Assembly: GCF_014268745.2 (NCBI RefSeq) | Contig: NZ_JABWRB020000007.1 | Coordinates: 1 to 64,000 of the forward strand | From: Pseudomonas zanjanensis | Lineage (GTDB): Bacteria; Pseudomonadota; Gammaproteobacteria; Pseudomonadales; Pseudomonadaceae | Direction of reading: 5' to 3' | Length of the DNA: 64,000 nt | Shown here: positions 55,684 through 64,000 of the stretch, one piece after another | Layout: each line of letters begins with the position of its first letter | Numbering within the stretch: position 1 is the stretch's first letter | Notes under the pieces: generated by a model | Databases searched by the model: none | What the model saw: only the letters and a program-made list of their open reading frames with translations | Told to the model about the DNA's origin: nothing | Position numbers and translations under genes: made by a program

Positions 55684-56730
55684 TCACTGCGCCGGCGGCT
55701 CGGCCGGTTTCGGTGCGGTGTCGTCGAACAGGTTCAGCCGCTCGCGCAGCTCATGGGCCGGTACGGGTTGCTGGTCCGCCGGCAACGCATTCGGATCGAC
55801 CGCTGCACCTGGCGTAGCCTGTGGAGCTGGCACTTCACCCGGTGCACCCTCGCCCGGAACCGAATCGGGCGCCGGATCGTCGGTTTGTGAGCCCTCGATG
55901 GCTTTCTGCGCCTTCTTGGTCAACACCACGATGTCGATGCGCCGGTTGACCGGGTTGAACGGGTCCTTGCGGTCGAACAGCGCCGAAGAGGCATAACCGA
56001 CCACCCGTGCCACCTGCTCGTCCGGATAGCTGCCGGCCACCAGGGCGCGACGGGCCGCGTTGGCGCGGTTGGCGGACAATTCCCAGTTTCCGTAGTCACC
56101 CTTACCGATGTAAGGCTTGGCATCGGTATGACCACTGATGCTGATTTTGTTCGGCACCGCCTTGATGGTGTCGGCCATGGCCAGCAGGATATCTTCGAAA
56201 TAAGGCTTCAGACGTGCGCTGCCAGAATCGAACATCGGCCGGTTCTCGGCGTCCATGATCTGGATGCGCAAGCCGTTCGGGGTAATTTCGAACAGGATCT
56301 GGTCCTTGAACTTCTGCAGCTCCGGGTTCTCTTCGACCTTGTTCTGCAATTCCTGCAGCAGCAACTCCAAACGCTCGCGCTCGACCTGCTCGGCCATGCC
56401 CTCGACCTGCTCGGAATCCACCGTGACCTTGTCGGGCTGGGGCTGGGACTTGACCTCGGGATTGAGGGTCGTGTCCGGCGCCAGGGTCGGCGAGCCGCCC
56501 AGGTCGATGATGTAGGGCGTGCCGCTTTCGGAAAAGCCGACCGGGTCCTTGAAGTAACCGGCGATGGCGATCTTCTGTTCCGGGGTTGCCGTGGACAGCA
56601 GCCACAGCACCAGGAAGAACGCCATCATCGCCGTGGCGAAGTCGGCGAAGGCAATTTTCCAGGCACCGCCATGGTGCCCGCCGGCAATGCGCTTGATGCG
56701 CTTGACGATGATCGGCTGGTTATTTTCCAT
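55684..56730 (-). CDS. motB: Flagellar motor stator protein MotB
   Basis: Anchors the proton-driven stator to peptidoglycan. The 348 residues have a single N-terminal membrane helix with the essential proton-binding Asp30 (AFADFATAMMAFFLVLWLL), a plug and linker region and an OmpA-like peptidoglycan-binding domain (ISGHTDAKPYIGKGDYGNWE near 195). The tail is Pro/Ala-rich. Follows motA by 3 bp. Pseudomonads also have MotCD; the gene order here marks this pair as MotAB. Confidence 0.94.
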   Translation of the reverse strand: MENNQPIIVKRIKRIAGGHHGGAWKIAFADFATAMMAFFLVLWLLSTATPEQKIAIAGYFKDPVGFSESGTPYIIDLGGSPTLAPDTTLNPEVKSQPQPDKVTVDSEQVEGMAEQVERERLELLLQELQNKVEENPELQKFKDQILFEITPNGLRIQIMDAENRPMFDSGSARLKPYFEDILLAMADTIKAVPNKISISGHTDAKPYIGKGDYGNWELSANRANAARRALVAGSYPDEQVARVVGYASSALFDRKDPFNPVNRRIDIVVLTKKAQKAIEGSQTDDPAPDSVPGEGAPGEVPAPQATPGAAVDPNALPADQQPVPAHELRERLNLFDDTAPKPAEPPAQ

Positions 56731-56733
56731 GAC

Positions 56734-57585
56734 TTAGCGACCGCGAACCGCTTGTTCCAGCTCGGCGAAGCTTGGACGGTGCGCCGGGTACAGGACCTTG
56801 CGACCGAATTCCACCGCCAGCGATGGCGGCATGCCCGAGGCCGAGGCCACCAGGGACGCCTTGATGGCTTCGTAGACGTTGAGTTCTTCCTTGGCATCAT
56901 GGGCCAGGGAATGGGCCAGCGGGCCGAAGAAGCCATAGGCGGCCAAAATACCGAAGAAGGTACCTACCAGCGCCGCACCCACGTGCAGGCCGATGGACGC
57001 CTGGTCGCCTTCGCCCAGGGAGGCCATGGTCACCACGATCCCCAATACCGCCGCGACGATACCGAAGCCAGGCATGCCGTCGGCGATGCCGTTGACCGCG
57101 TGGGACGGGTGCTCCAGGTCTTCCTTGAGGCTGTACAGTTCCATGTCGAACAGGCCTTCGAGCTCATGGGGCGCCATGTTGCCGGACGACATGATGCGCA
57201 GGTAATCACAGATGAACGCCGTCATGCGGTCATCCTTCAGCACCGACGGATACTTGGCGAAAATCGGGCTGGCGGCGGCGTCTTCGATGTCGCCTTCGAT
57301 CGCCATCATGCCTTCGCGGCGGCTTTTATTGAGGATTTCGTAGATCAGCCCCAGCACCTCCAGATAGAAGGTGTGGCTGAAACGCGAGCCGAACATGCTC
57401 AAGGATTTCTTGAGCACGTGCATCGTCATATAGCCAGGGTTGGCCTGCAAGAATGCACCGAGGGCCGCGCCACCGATGATCAACACCTCGAAGGGTTGGA
57501 TCAGGGCGGCGATCTTGCCGTGGGAGAGCACGTATCCGCCGAGCACGCTCGCGAACACGACAATGATGCCGATAATTTTAGCCAT
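56734..57585 (-). CDS. motA: Flagellar motor stator protein MotA
   Basis: Proton-conducting stator subunit with four membrane helices, 283 residues. N-terminal MAKIIGIIVVFASVLGGYVL, the cytoplasmic loop with charged residues that drive FliG, and the GMPGFGIVAAVLGIVVTMAS segment near 170 are typical. ATG at 57585 is fixed by the conserved N-terminus. Operon with motB. Confidence 0.95.
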   Translation of the reverse strand: MAKIIGIIVVFASVLGGYVLSHGKIAALIQPFEVLIIGGAALGAFLQANPGYMTMHVLKKSLSMFGSRFSHTFYLEVLGLIYEILNKSRREGMMAIEGDIEDAAASPIFAKYPSVLKDDRMTAFICDYLRIMSSGNMAPHELEGLFDMELYSLKEDLEHPSHAVNGIADGMPGFGIVAAVLGIVVTMASLGEGDQASIGLHVGAALVGTFFGILAAYGFFGPLAHSLAHDAKEELNVYEAIKASLVASASGMPPSLAVEFGRKVLYPAHRPSFAELEQAVRGR

Positions 57586-57751
57586 AGATAGAAAGTACTT
57601 ACTTAAGTCGGGTTCAAGGTCATATTCGGAAGCTGAAAAATCTCTTCTTCTACTTATCGGCAAAACTGCGCCAGACTATAGGCTGTTCTGGCGAAAAGCC
57701 AATTAGCCCCGTTCCGGGCGTAGAGAATTCATACGATGATCACGTCCAGCC

Positions 57752-59290
57752 ATGACTAACGAAACCAAGGTTCCAACGCCCCGACCGACCACCCTCGACG
57801 GCTGGGTGAAGCTGCTCAACGGCGTGCATCTGCCGGTGCCCCAGGCCAGCCACGACCTGGTCTGCAAGGCCCTCGCCGATAGCCGTCGCTCATTGCGCGA
57901 CATCGCCGACCTGATGCAGGACAGCCCCGCGCTGGCCCTGAGCGTCATCCGCGAGGCCAACCATCACACCCATGGCAGCCTCGCTGAGCCTGCGGAAAAT
58001 CTCGAAGTGGCCATCAACCGCCTCGGCCTCAAGCGCACCGAGGAGTTGCTCGCCCGCCTGCCGTCATTGCCGGGGCACGAAATCCCTGTTGCCTTGCGCC
58101 AGCTGCAATTGATCAGCCAGCATGCCACGCAACAGGCCAATGGTTTTTTCGCCAGCCGCCTGGCGCGGCTGTGGCAAGACATCCACTGGGGCAGCCTGTT
58201 GTTCCTGTCGCCGCTTTGGCCCCTGGCCTTGACTCACCCACGGTTGCTCGGGGAATGGGAATTGCGGGTCGTCCATAAAGGCGAGTCCGCACGCAAGGTC
58301 GAGCGCGAACTGTTCGGCGTCCGCCTGCTGGAGATCTGCCTGGCGCTGGTGGAGACCTGGCGTTTGCCGATCTGGGTGGCGCAAGGTTATCGCCTGTTGC
58401 TCAACGAACGCCGCGAACTGGTGAAAGTCCTGCGCATCGCCCGGGACAGCGAACATCCGCTGCGCCAGCAGAATCGCCTGGACGACGACCCAACCCTGCG
58501 GCGCTGGCTCAACCAGCCGGCCAACACCGTGTTGCTGGCCAACGGCCTGGCCCTCGCGGCGCAGCAGGCCTGGGACAGCCCTCACAACACTCGCTGGCAG
58601 TACCTCACCAGTTTGTATCTGCAAATGTCGATGGATGAAATCCAGCAGCAGTTGCACCAACAAGCCGCCAACAGCGCACGTCATCACGCCATGCCGGACC
58701 TCTGGCACCCGGCCGTGGCGCTGATCTGGCCTTGGGGCAGCCGCCGTATCCACCCCGGCTTGCTGCCCGCCGCGCCGCCCAGCGCCCAGGACCTGAGCCA
58801 GTGGCGCAAGCAATGTTCCGCCATGCTGGTGGAGCCGAGCCCCTTCCTCAACGCCATGCACCTGACCACGTCGGCACGGGACGCCCTGGTGGCCTGTGGC
58901 ATGCGCCGGGTGATGATCCTGATGGCTGACCGCAGCCAGACCAGCGTGCGCGCTCACCAGACCGCCGGTTTGCCCAAGGAAGCCGCGGCCATGAGCTTTA
59001 CCATCAGCCAGAGCAAAATCTTGCAACGATTACTGGCCCAGCAGGCCCAGGTTCGCCTGAACCCGGACAACAACGCGCAGTTTTCGGCGCTATTACCGCC
59101 GGGCCTGCGCAGCCTGTTCCGCGGCGAACACCTGCTGTTGCGCTCACTGACCTGCAATGGCCGGGTGATCATGCTGGTGGCGGTGGACCAGGGCGGCGGG
59201 CCGTTCTCGGACGTGACCGTGCAAGCCTTCGGCAAAACCGTGCAATGCATCGAAAGGGCCCTGCATACCTTTACCAACCGCGGCCGCTGA
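57752..59290 (+). CDS. HDOD domain-containing protein
   Basis: A 512-residue protein. Residues about 15-210 form an HDOD domain (LPVPQASHDLVCKALADSRR, DIADLMQDSPALALSVIREA), a non-catalytic relative of HD phosphohydrolases linked to signalling. The C-terminal ~150 residues (from ARDALVACGMRRVMILMADR) look like a GAF-type sensor fold. The gene is conserved between motA and rhdA. A role in motility or cyclic di-GMP signalling is suggested by position only. Confidence 0.75.
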   Translation: MTNETKVPTPRPTTLDGWVKLLNGVHLPVPQASHDLVCKALADSRRSLRDIADLMQDSPALALSVIREANHHTHGSLAEPAENLEVAINRLGLKRTEELLARLPSLPGHEIPVALRQLQLISQHATQQANGFFASRLARLWQDIHWGSLLFLSPLWPLALTHPRLLGEWELRVVHKGESARKVERELFGVRLLEICLALVETWRLPIWVAQGYRLLLNERRELVKVLRIARDSEHPLRQQNRLDDDPTLRRWLNQPANTVLLANGLALAAQQAWDSPHNTRWQYLTSLYLQMSMDEIQQQLHQQAANSARHHAMPDLWHPAVALIWPWGSRRIHPGLLPAAPPSAQDLSQWRKQCSAMLVEPSPFLNAMHLTTSARDALVACGMRRVMILMADRSQTSVRAHQTAGLPKEAAAMSFTISQSKILQRLLAQQAQVRLNPDNNAQFSALLPPGLRSLFRGEHLLLRSLTCNGRVIMLVAVDQGGGPFSDVTVQAFGKTVQCIERALHTFTNRGR

Positions 59291-59332
59291 ACTTGATACA
59301 ATCCTTTCCCTTTGTGCCCCTGGAGACCTCAC

Positions 59333-60148
59333 ATGCCTGACTTCTCTGGCTTGCCGTTGGTGATCGAGCCGAGCGAGCTGCTGCCGCGCCTCGACGCCCG
59401 CGAACTGATTCTGGTGGACCTGACCAGCGCCGCCCGCTACGGCACCGGGCATATCCCCGGCGCACGTTTCGTCGACCCCAAGCGCACCCAGCTCGGCCAA
59501 CCGCCGGCGCCGGGCCTGCTGCCGGCCAAGGCCGACCTCGATGCCCTCTTCGGTGAGCTCGGGCACAACCCGGATGCGGTCTACGTGGTCTATGACGATG
59601 AAGGCGGCGGCTGGGCCGGGCGGTTTATCTGGTTGCTGGACGTGATCGGCCACGGGAACTACCACTACCTCGACGGCGGCTTGCTGTCGTGGCTGGACGA
59701 GGGCCTGCCGGTGTCCATCGACGTCCCTGCACCCGTTGCAGGTCCGATCAGCCTGACGCTGCACGACGCGCCCACCGCCACCCGTGAATACCTGCAAAGC
59801 CGTCTCGGCGCTGCCGACCTGGCCATCTGGGACGCGCGCGGCCCGCTGGAATACTCCGGCGAAAAAGTCGTCGCGGCCCGGGGCGGACACATTCCCGGCG
59901 CGGTCAATTTCGAATGGACCGCCGGCATGGACAAGGCGCGCAACCTGCGCATCCGCAAAGACATGCCGCAAATCCTCGAACGATTGGGCATCACCCCTGA
60001 TAAAGAAATCATCACCCACTGCCAGACTCACCACCGCTCTGGCTTCACCTACCTGGTGGCCAAGGCGCTCGGTTATCCACGGGTCAAAGGCTATGCCGGT
60101 TCCTGGGGCGAATGGGGCAACCACCCCGACACACCCATCGAGCTTTGA
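59333..60148 (+). CDS. rhdA: Thiosulfate sulfurtransferase (tandem rhodanese) RhdA
   Basis: Transfers sulfane sulfur from thiosulfate to acceptors such as cyanide. The 271 residues form two rhodanese domains, the second catalytic with the active-site loop HCQTHHRSG. The catalytic cysteine falls at residue 230, the same number as in the characterised Azotobacter vinelandii RhdA. ATG at 59333 has TGGAG upstream. Followed 19 bp later by psd. Confidence 0.92.
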   Translation: MPDFSGLPLVIEPSELLPRLDARELILVDLTSAARYGTGHIPGARFVDPKRTQLGQPPAPGLLPAKADLDALFGELGHNPDAVYVVYDDEGGGWAGRFIWLLDVIGHGNYHYLDGGLLSWLDEGLPVSIDVPAPVAGPISLTLHDAPTATREYLQSRLGAADLAIWDARGPLEYSGEKVVAARGGHIPGAVNFEWTAGMDKARNLRIRKDMPQILERLGITPDKEIITHCQTHHRSGFTYLVAKALGYPRVKGYAGSWGEWGNHPDTPIEL

Positions 60149-60167
60149 AGGTTCTTAAGGACAGTTA

Positions 60168-61028
60168 ATGAAAAACCGTTTATTCATCCTCACCCAATAC
60201 CTGCTGCCCCACCACCTGCTATCGCGGCTAGCCGGCTGCATTGCCGAATGCCGCGTGCGCTGGTTCAAGAACGCCTTCACCACATGGTTTGCCAAGCGCT
60301 ACCAAGTGGACATGTCCCAGGCCCTGGTGGAAGACCTGACGGCCTACGAGCATTTCAACGCCTTCTTCACCCGCGCCCTGAAGGACGGCGCCCGCCCGCT
60401 GGACGAAACCCCGGGCGCGATTCTCAGCCCCGCCGACGGTGCCGTCAGCCAGCTCGGCCCGATCGAGCACGGCCGGGTATTCCAGGCCAAGGGCCACAGC
60501 TTCAGCGTGCTGGAACTGCTGGGCGGTGACGCGGCCAACGCAGCGCCGTTCATGGGTGGCGATTTCGCCACCATCTACCTGTCTCCCAAGGACTACCACC
60601 GCGTGCACATGCCACTGGCGGGCACCCTGCGGGAAATGGTCTACATCCCCGGGCGGATTTTCTCGGTCAACCAGACCACTGCCGAAAACGTGCCGGAGCT
60701 GTTTGCCCGTAACGAGCGCGTCGCGTGCATTTTCGACACCGAGCGTGGACCGATGGCCGTGGTGCTGGTGGGCGCGATGATCGTGGCCTCCATCGAAACC
60801 GTCTGGGCCGGGCTGGTGACGCCGCCCAAGCGCGAGCTGAAAACCTTCCGTTACGACGAAGCCGCACGTGCGCCGATTCATCTGGAAAAAGGTGCCGAAC
60901 TGGGGCGCTTCAAGCTGGGTTCGACCGCCATCGTGCTGTTCGGTCCGGACCAGGTGAAATGGGCCGAGGACCTGGTGGCCGGTTCACCGGTGCAGATGGG
61001 TCAAGGACTGGCACTACCCAACGCTTGA
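60168..61028 (+). CDS. psd: Phosphatidylserine decarboxylase
   Basis: Membrane-associated pyruvoyl enzyme that makes phosphatidylethanolamine. The 286-residue proenzyme carries the self-cleavage motif LGST near residue 253 (FKLGSTAIVLF), with SPADGAVSQLGPI near 86 and YLSPKDYHRVHMPLAG near 139 containing the Asp and His that assist. It forms a short operon with rhdA. Confidence 0.96.
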   Translation: MKNRLFILTQYLLPHHLLSRLAGCIAECRVRWFKNAFTTWFAKRYQVDMSQALVEDLTAYEHFNAFFTRALKDGARPLDETPGAILSPADGAVSQLGPIEHGRVFQAKGHSFSVLELLGGDAANAAPFMGGDFATIYLSPKDYHRVHMPLAGTLREMVYIPGRIFSVNQTTAENVPELFARNERVACIFDTERGPMAVVLVGAMIVASIETVWAGLVTPPKRELKTFRYDEAARAPIHLEKGAELGRFKLGSTAIVLFGPDQVKWAEDLVAGSPVQMGQGLALPNA

Positions 61029-61135
61029 TGAGATAGCTAGCGGCGCAATCAACATGAGTCGCTACCCTCGCCGACGCTGCCACACTACGCCTTGGAGTTT
61101 TGTCCTGGCCCCCTTTCACTACCCTTGGAATAGGT

Positions 61136-62356
61136 ATGACACGTTCGGCTTTTTCCAGATTCACCTTGCTTGTCTTGATGATCGGCTTCACTGCGCACCT
61201 GACGGGACTGCTGTTCATTACCGACGGCAGCACTTACACCACGATATCCAACGCGAGTCTTTTTATACCCGCGTTGCTTTTATGTGTGCTCGATGCGCGC
61301 CTACGTCAAGGCATTGTCCAAAAGCCCTACTGGCCGGTACTGCTGGTACTGGTCTTTTCGCTGCTGGTAGCGCTGCTGAATCCCGGGTCCGAAGCCTCCG
61401 CCTACGGACAATTCAAAACCGTGTTGTACGTAATGTTGTACCTGAGCGCGATTCATATACTGGCCCGGGAAGAACTGCTTGAGAAATGCCTGACGTTTGC
61501 CTTTGTGATCGCGGGTTTATTTGCGATTGCCGGTTTGATCATCCACTTCACCCAGCAAGACCAGAACATTTTTTTCTCTGGCAAACGTTTATACAAATTG
61601 GGCTATGGCAACTATGCCAACTTCAAGAACCCCATCATTGCGGCGCTGTATTACGGGTTCTTCGGCATTTACGGGTTCCACTTGTTAATGACCAAAACCT
61701 TCGGACCGTGGGTCAGAACGTTGTTCATGGCCTGTGTGCTAGGCCTTTCGCTGTACCTGTTCTGCACGCTTTCAAGAGCCGTCTGGCTTGGATATGGCTT
61801 GGCAATCGCTACAAGCATTCTTCTTCACCATAGTTTGAGGTCGAGGAAATGGTTGTGCCTGGCCGGCGTAATATTCCTTGCAATGTCAGTATGGCTATGG
61901 CCCGTCATCGTCAAACAGCAAAGTCGTGGCTTCAACCTTCGCGACGTAATCTGGGCAGGCTGGCTAGACCGCATTGACGAGTTCTGGCTGTTTGGTGCCG
62001 GGGCGGGCAGTAATTTTGATATCTGCATATCCGAAGTGCATTGCTACAACCAAGTCCACAATCTCTTCCTACAGTATTTTTACGAATTCGGCGTGACAGG
62101 TGCAGTACTGTTATTGCTGGCCATCGCCTATGTTTTCAAGCGCGCGATCGACAGGAAGACCTGGCACCATCCCGTCGGTTCGGTAGGCTTGCCCCTGCTT
62201 ATCTTTGGGGTTGTAACGGCTCTATTCGACTACCACACGGTGTTCAACAGGCCTGGCGTCTATTGGATCGTTTTCTGGCTGCCTATTGGAATGATTCTGT
62301 CCCAGAGGTTCGTACCCAGCACACCTCGCGGCAAAGAGGGCGTCGATGCTTCTTGA
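61136..62356 (+). CDS. O-antigen ligase / polymerase family membrane protein
   Basis: A 406-residue protein with about ten to eleven membrane segments. A Wzy_C-like signature, VHNLFLQYFYEFGVTGAVLL, lies near 310 with the conserved His-Asn and Glu-x-Gly. Such proteins polymerise or ligate surface polysaccharides from lipid carriers. ATG at 61136 has GGAATAGGT upstream. The base composition is visibly more AT-rich than that of psd. Its end overlaps the acyltransferase gene by 11 bp. Confidence 0.8.
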   Translation: MTRSAFSRFTLLVLMIGFTAHLTGLLFITDGSTYTTISNASLFIPALLLCVLDARLRQGIVQKPYWPVLLVLVFSLLVALLNPGSEASAYGQFKTVLYVMLYLSAIHILAREELLEKCLTFAFVIAGLFAIAGLIIHFTQQDQNIFFSGKRLYKLGYGNYANFKNPIIAALYYGFFGIYGFHLLMTKTFGPWVRTLFMACVLGLSLYLFCTLSRAVWLGYGLAIATSILLHHSLRSRKWLCLAGVIFLAMSVWLWPVIVKQQSRGFNLRDVIWAGWLDRIDEFWLFGAGAGSNFDICISEVHCYNQVHNLFLQYFYEFGVTGAVLLLLAIAYVFKRAIDRKTWHHPVGSVGLPLLIFGVVTALFDYHTVFNRPGVYWIVFWLPIGMILSQRFVPSTPRGKEGVDAS

Positions 62357-62924
62357 TATTTTCCGATCAGCCAAACGCTACTGGCATATCGAAATCCTCG
62401 GCGGTCTCGATAAACCGTTCAGGTGGAGACGGCTTTACCAAAAATGTCAGCGCATCAACAGGTACCGCTACCTTTTCTGGTTCCGCCTGGCATACGCCAT
62501 GCACCAGCAGGACAGCAAATTCTGGAGACGGCGCGGCAAGCTGCTCAACGAACGCATCAGCCGCCAGTTCAATGTAGAGATCATGCTGGGCGCCACCGTC
62601 GGGGAAGGCCTATGGATTGCCCATCCGAATGGAATCGTCATCACATCGCACGCCATCATTGGAAAAAATTTCAAGATCTGGCAGAACTGCACGCTGGGTA
62701 TCAAGGGGCAAAGCGATACCGCAGTATTGCGCATTGGCGACGGCGTCCGGATACATGCTCATGCCTGCATCATCGCTGACCATTTGGAGCTGGGTGACAA
62801 TGTGATCATTGGCGCAGGCGCCTTCGTCAACAAGAGCATCCCGGCCAACCACCTGTACATCACCCGAAGCGTTGGTGAAATGAAGGAATACGATCCCGTT
62901 TCAATGGGCCGCCTGCAGGACTAG
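62346..62924 (+). CDS. Hexapeptide-repeat acyltransferase (serine acetyltransferase-like)
   Basis: A 192-residue left-handed beta-helix acyltransferase. After a basic helical N-terminus (RWRRLYQKCQRINRYRYLFW), the hexapeptide repeats run from about 78 to 175 (GKNFKIWQNCTLGIKG, IHAHACIIADHLELGDNVII). The His in IAHPNGIVITSH near 92 is the likely catalytic base. Related proteins acetylate sugars of surface polysaccharides, more probable here than cysteine synthesis given its coupling to the ligase-like gene. Confidence 0.8.
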   Translation: MLLDIFRSAKRYWHIEILGGLDKPFRWRRLYQKCQRINRYRYLFWFRLAYAMHQQDSKFWRRRGKLLNERISRQFNVEIMLGATVGEGLWIAHPNGIVITSHAIIGKNFKIWQNCTLGIKGQSDTAVLRIGDGVRIHAHACIIADHLELGDNVIIGAGAFVNKSIPANHLYITRSVGEMKEYDPVSMGRLQD

Positions 62925-63014
62925 TCACCAGGGGTCGCGGTAGCATGATCTTTCGGCTACACCTGCTAGAGTTGGATACATCCTTTTCGTTTCCCGCCGG
63001 AGCCTGTCCACGGC

Positions 63015-64000
63015 ATGAATGAGACCAGCCCTCTCCAGCTATTGCGCGTCCTGACCCCGACACAATCACGCCTGTCGTTCTGCGATGCTACGCCAAAGGA
63101 CCTCAAGCGCTGGATCGCCAACCTGCCCAAGGCCAACATCGGCGAGACCGCTCGCCTGCTGTACCAGGCCCTTGGCGAACTCAACCAACTGCTCACCCCC
63201 AGCGACAATCGCCTGCAACTGCTCGAACTGCTGCGGCCCGAGGTGTACTACGTCTGCAAGCACCTGGAGCGGCACTTCCTGCAACAGGCCATCGTGCTGG
63301 ACGATCGCTCGCGCAAGATCGTCAACCTGTGCCAGGCCCTGCAAACCCAACTGGCGATGGGCTACAAACAGATCGTGGCGCGTATCGCGTCCAAATACAC
63401 CAAGGACCGCGCCCGCCTGCTGAGCACCGCGTTGCAACGGGCGCTGCATGCCCTAAACGGCCCGCTGCTGCGTGCCAGCCAACTTTACAGCCCTGTGCCC
63501 GAGGGACTTTGGCTCGATCTGCATCAGTTGTACCGGATCGCCTGCCAGCACCGGCTACAGCACCTGAGCGTGAGTGACGAACTGGCCAGCCAGGTTCATC
63601 AACTGAATGCCGAGCAAACCTATGTCGTCGCGCTGTTGCTGGGCGCATCACGCAGCAATCAGCTGCGCCAGAGCCAGATCGGGCGACTGACCGAAACGCT
63701 CGAATCCTGGAGCCAGTGGGTCAAGCTGGACCCTGCCACCAGCGCTACCAGCCTGTTCGCGGTCGCTCCGGAGCTGGATGTCGGGCCACGCTATCGCTCC
63801 AAGTTCCGCGCCGAACAACAGCCGACCTTGCAGGGCTTCGATCCACAGCCACTGGTGCGGGCAATTGCCACACATTTGGAACAGCCTGCCGCTAACACCT
63901 TGCCAGTCCCTGGCGGCATGAGTGCCGACACCTTGCATCACCTGCAAGCCGCCTGGGGCGAAGCGGCTGAGCGCAGCTTCCAGCGCACCGAGGGCAATGG
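63015..64000 (+). CDS. Partial conserved pseudomonad protein, position equivalent to PA4958
   Basis: An open frame of 328 codons that runs off the right edge. The ATG has CCGGAG upstream and the peptide starts MNETSPLQLLRVLTPTQSRL. The visible part is helical and soluble, rich in Leu and Gln, with no membrane span. Homologues in this position are often annotated as PilZ or chaperone-like proteins; the diagnostic C-terminus is outside the window, so I do not assign a function. Confidence 0.8.
   Translation, partial: MNETSPLQLLRVLTPTQSRLSFCDATPKDLKRWIANLPKANIGETARLLYQALGELNQLLTPSDNRLQLLELLRPEVYYVCKHLERHFLQQAIVLDDRSRKIVNLCQALQTQLAMGYKQIVARIASKYTKDRARLLSTALQRALHALNGPLLRASQLYSPVPEGLWLDLHQLYRIACQHRLQHLSVSDELASQVHQLNAEQTYVVALLLGASRSNQLRQSQIGRLTETLESWSQWVKLDPATSATSLFAVAPELDVGPRYRSKFRAEQQPTLQGFDPQPLVRAIATHLEQPAANTLPVPGGMSADTLHHLQAAWGEAAERSFQRTEGN

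Overview
The window is chromosomal DNA of a fluorescent Pseudomonas, most likely of the P. fluorescens group. Gene content and order match, from memory, the conserved P. aeruginosa PAO1 stretch running roughly from PA4907 to PA4958 (liv transporter, pncB-nadE-azu, dnaB-rplI-rpsR-rpsF, rlmB-rnr, purA-hisZ-hflCKX-hfq-miaA-mutL, queG, orn-rsgA-motBA-rhdA-psd). The DNA is GC-rich, and small intergenic inverted repeats of the kind common in P. fluorescens genomes (REP/REPIN elements) occur throughout. I see no transposase, integrase, prophage gene, CRISPR array or rRNA operon.

Layout. 0.2-2.3 kb: an AGE-family sugar epimerase/isomerase and an SDR oxidoreductase. 2.25-3.1 kb: a gene-free stretch with a cluster of DnaA-box-like and CCACAG motifs. 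3.1-8.3 kb: a complete branched-chain amino acid ABC transporter operon (livK-H-M-G-F, minus strand). 8.6-12.7 kb: pipecolate/lysine catabolism genes amaA and amaB with a divergent LysR regulator. 12.9-17.3 kb: NAD salvage (pncB, nadE), azurin, a LOG-family hydrolase, a small charged protein and a Nudix hydrolase. 17.5-24.3 kb: a three-gene predicted peptide/amide ligase system (transglutaminase; circularly permuted ATP-grasp fused to alpha-E; transglutaminase fused to DUF2126). 24.5-25.9 kb: an uncharacterised translationally coupled pair that looks like a toxin plus membrane immunity protein. 26.2-36 kb: ygiQ, dnaB, the rpsF-rpsR-rplI ribosomal operon with a probable S6:S18 leader, rlmB and rnr.

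36.1-36.6 kb: two tandem tRNA-Leu(CAG) units, each with its own promoter and terminator, followed by a chemoreceptor gene. 38.8-41.4 kb: purA and hisZ. 41.7-51.8 kb: the large minus-strand superoperon nnrD-tsaE-amiB-mutL-miaA-hfq-hflX-hflK-hflC, with many stop/start overlaps that imply translational coupling, ending in a strong terminator. 51.8-55.5 kb: queG, a TRIC-family membrane protein, orn and rsgA. 55.7-57.6 kb: the stator genes motA-motB. 57.8-61 kb: an HDOD protein, rhodanese rhdA and psd. 61.1-62.9 kb: a less GC-rich pair (O-antigen ligase-like protein and hexapeptide acyltransferase) that looks inserted. 63.0 kb to the end: the start of a gene that runs off the window.

Most of the window is core housekeeping DNA. 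The items that stand out are the motif cluster at 2.3-2.9 kb, the amidoligase/transglutaminase system, the toxin/immunity-like pair, the phased direct repeats upstream of livK and the surface-polysaccharide insertion.
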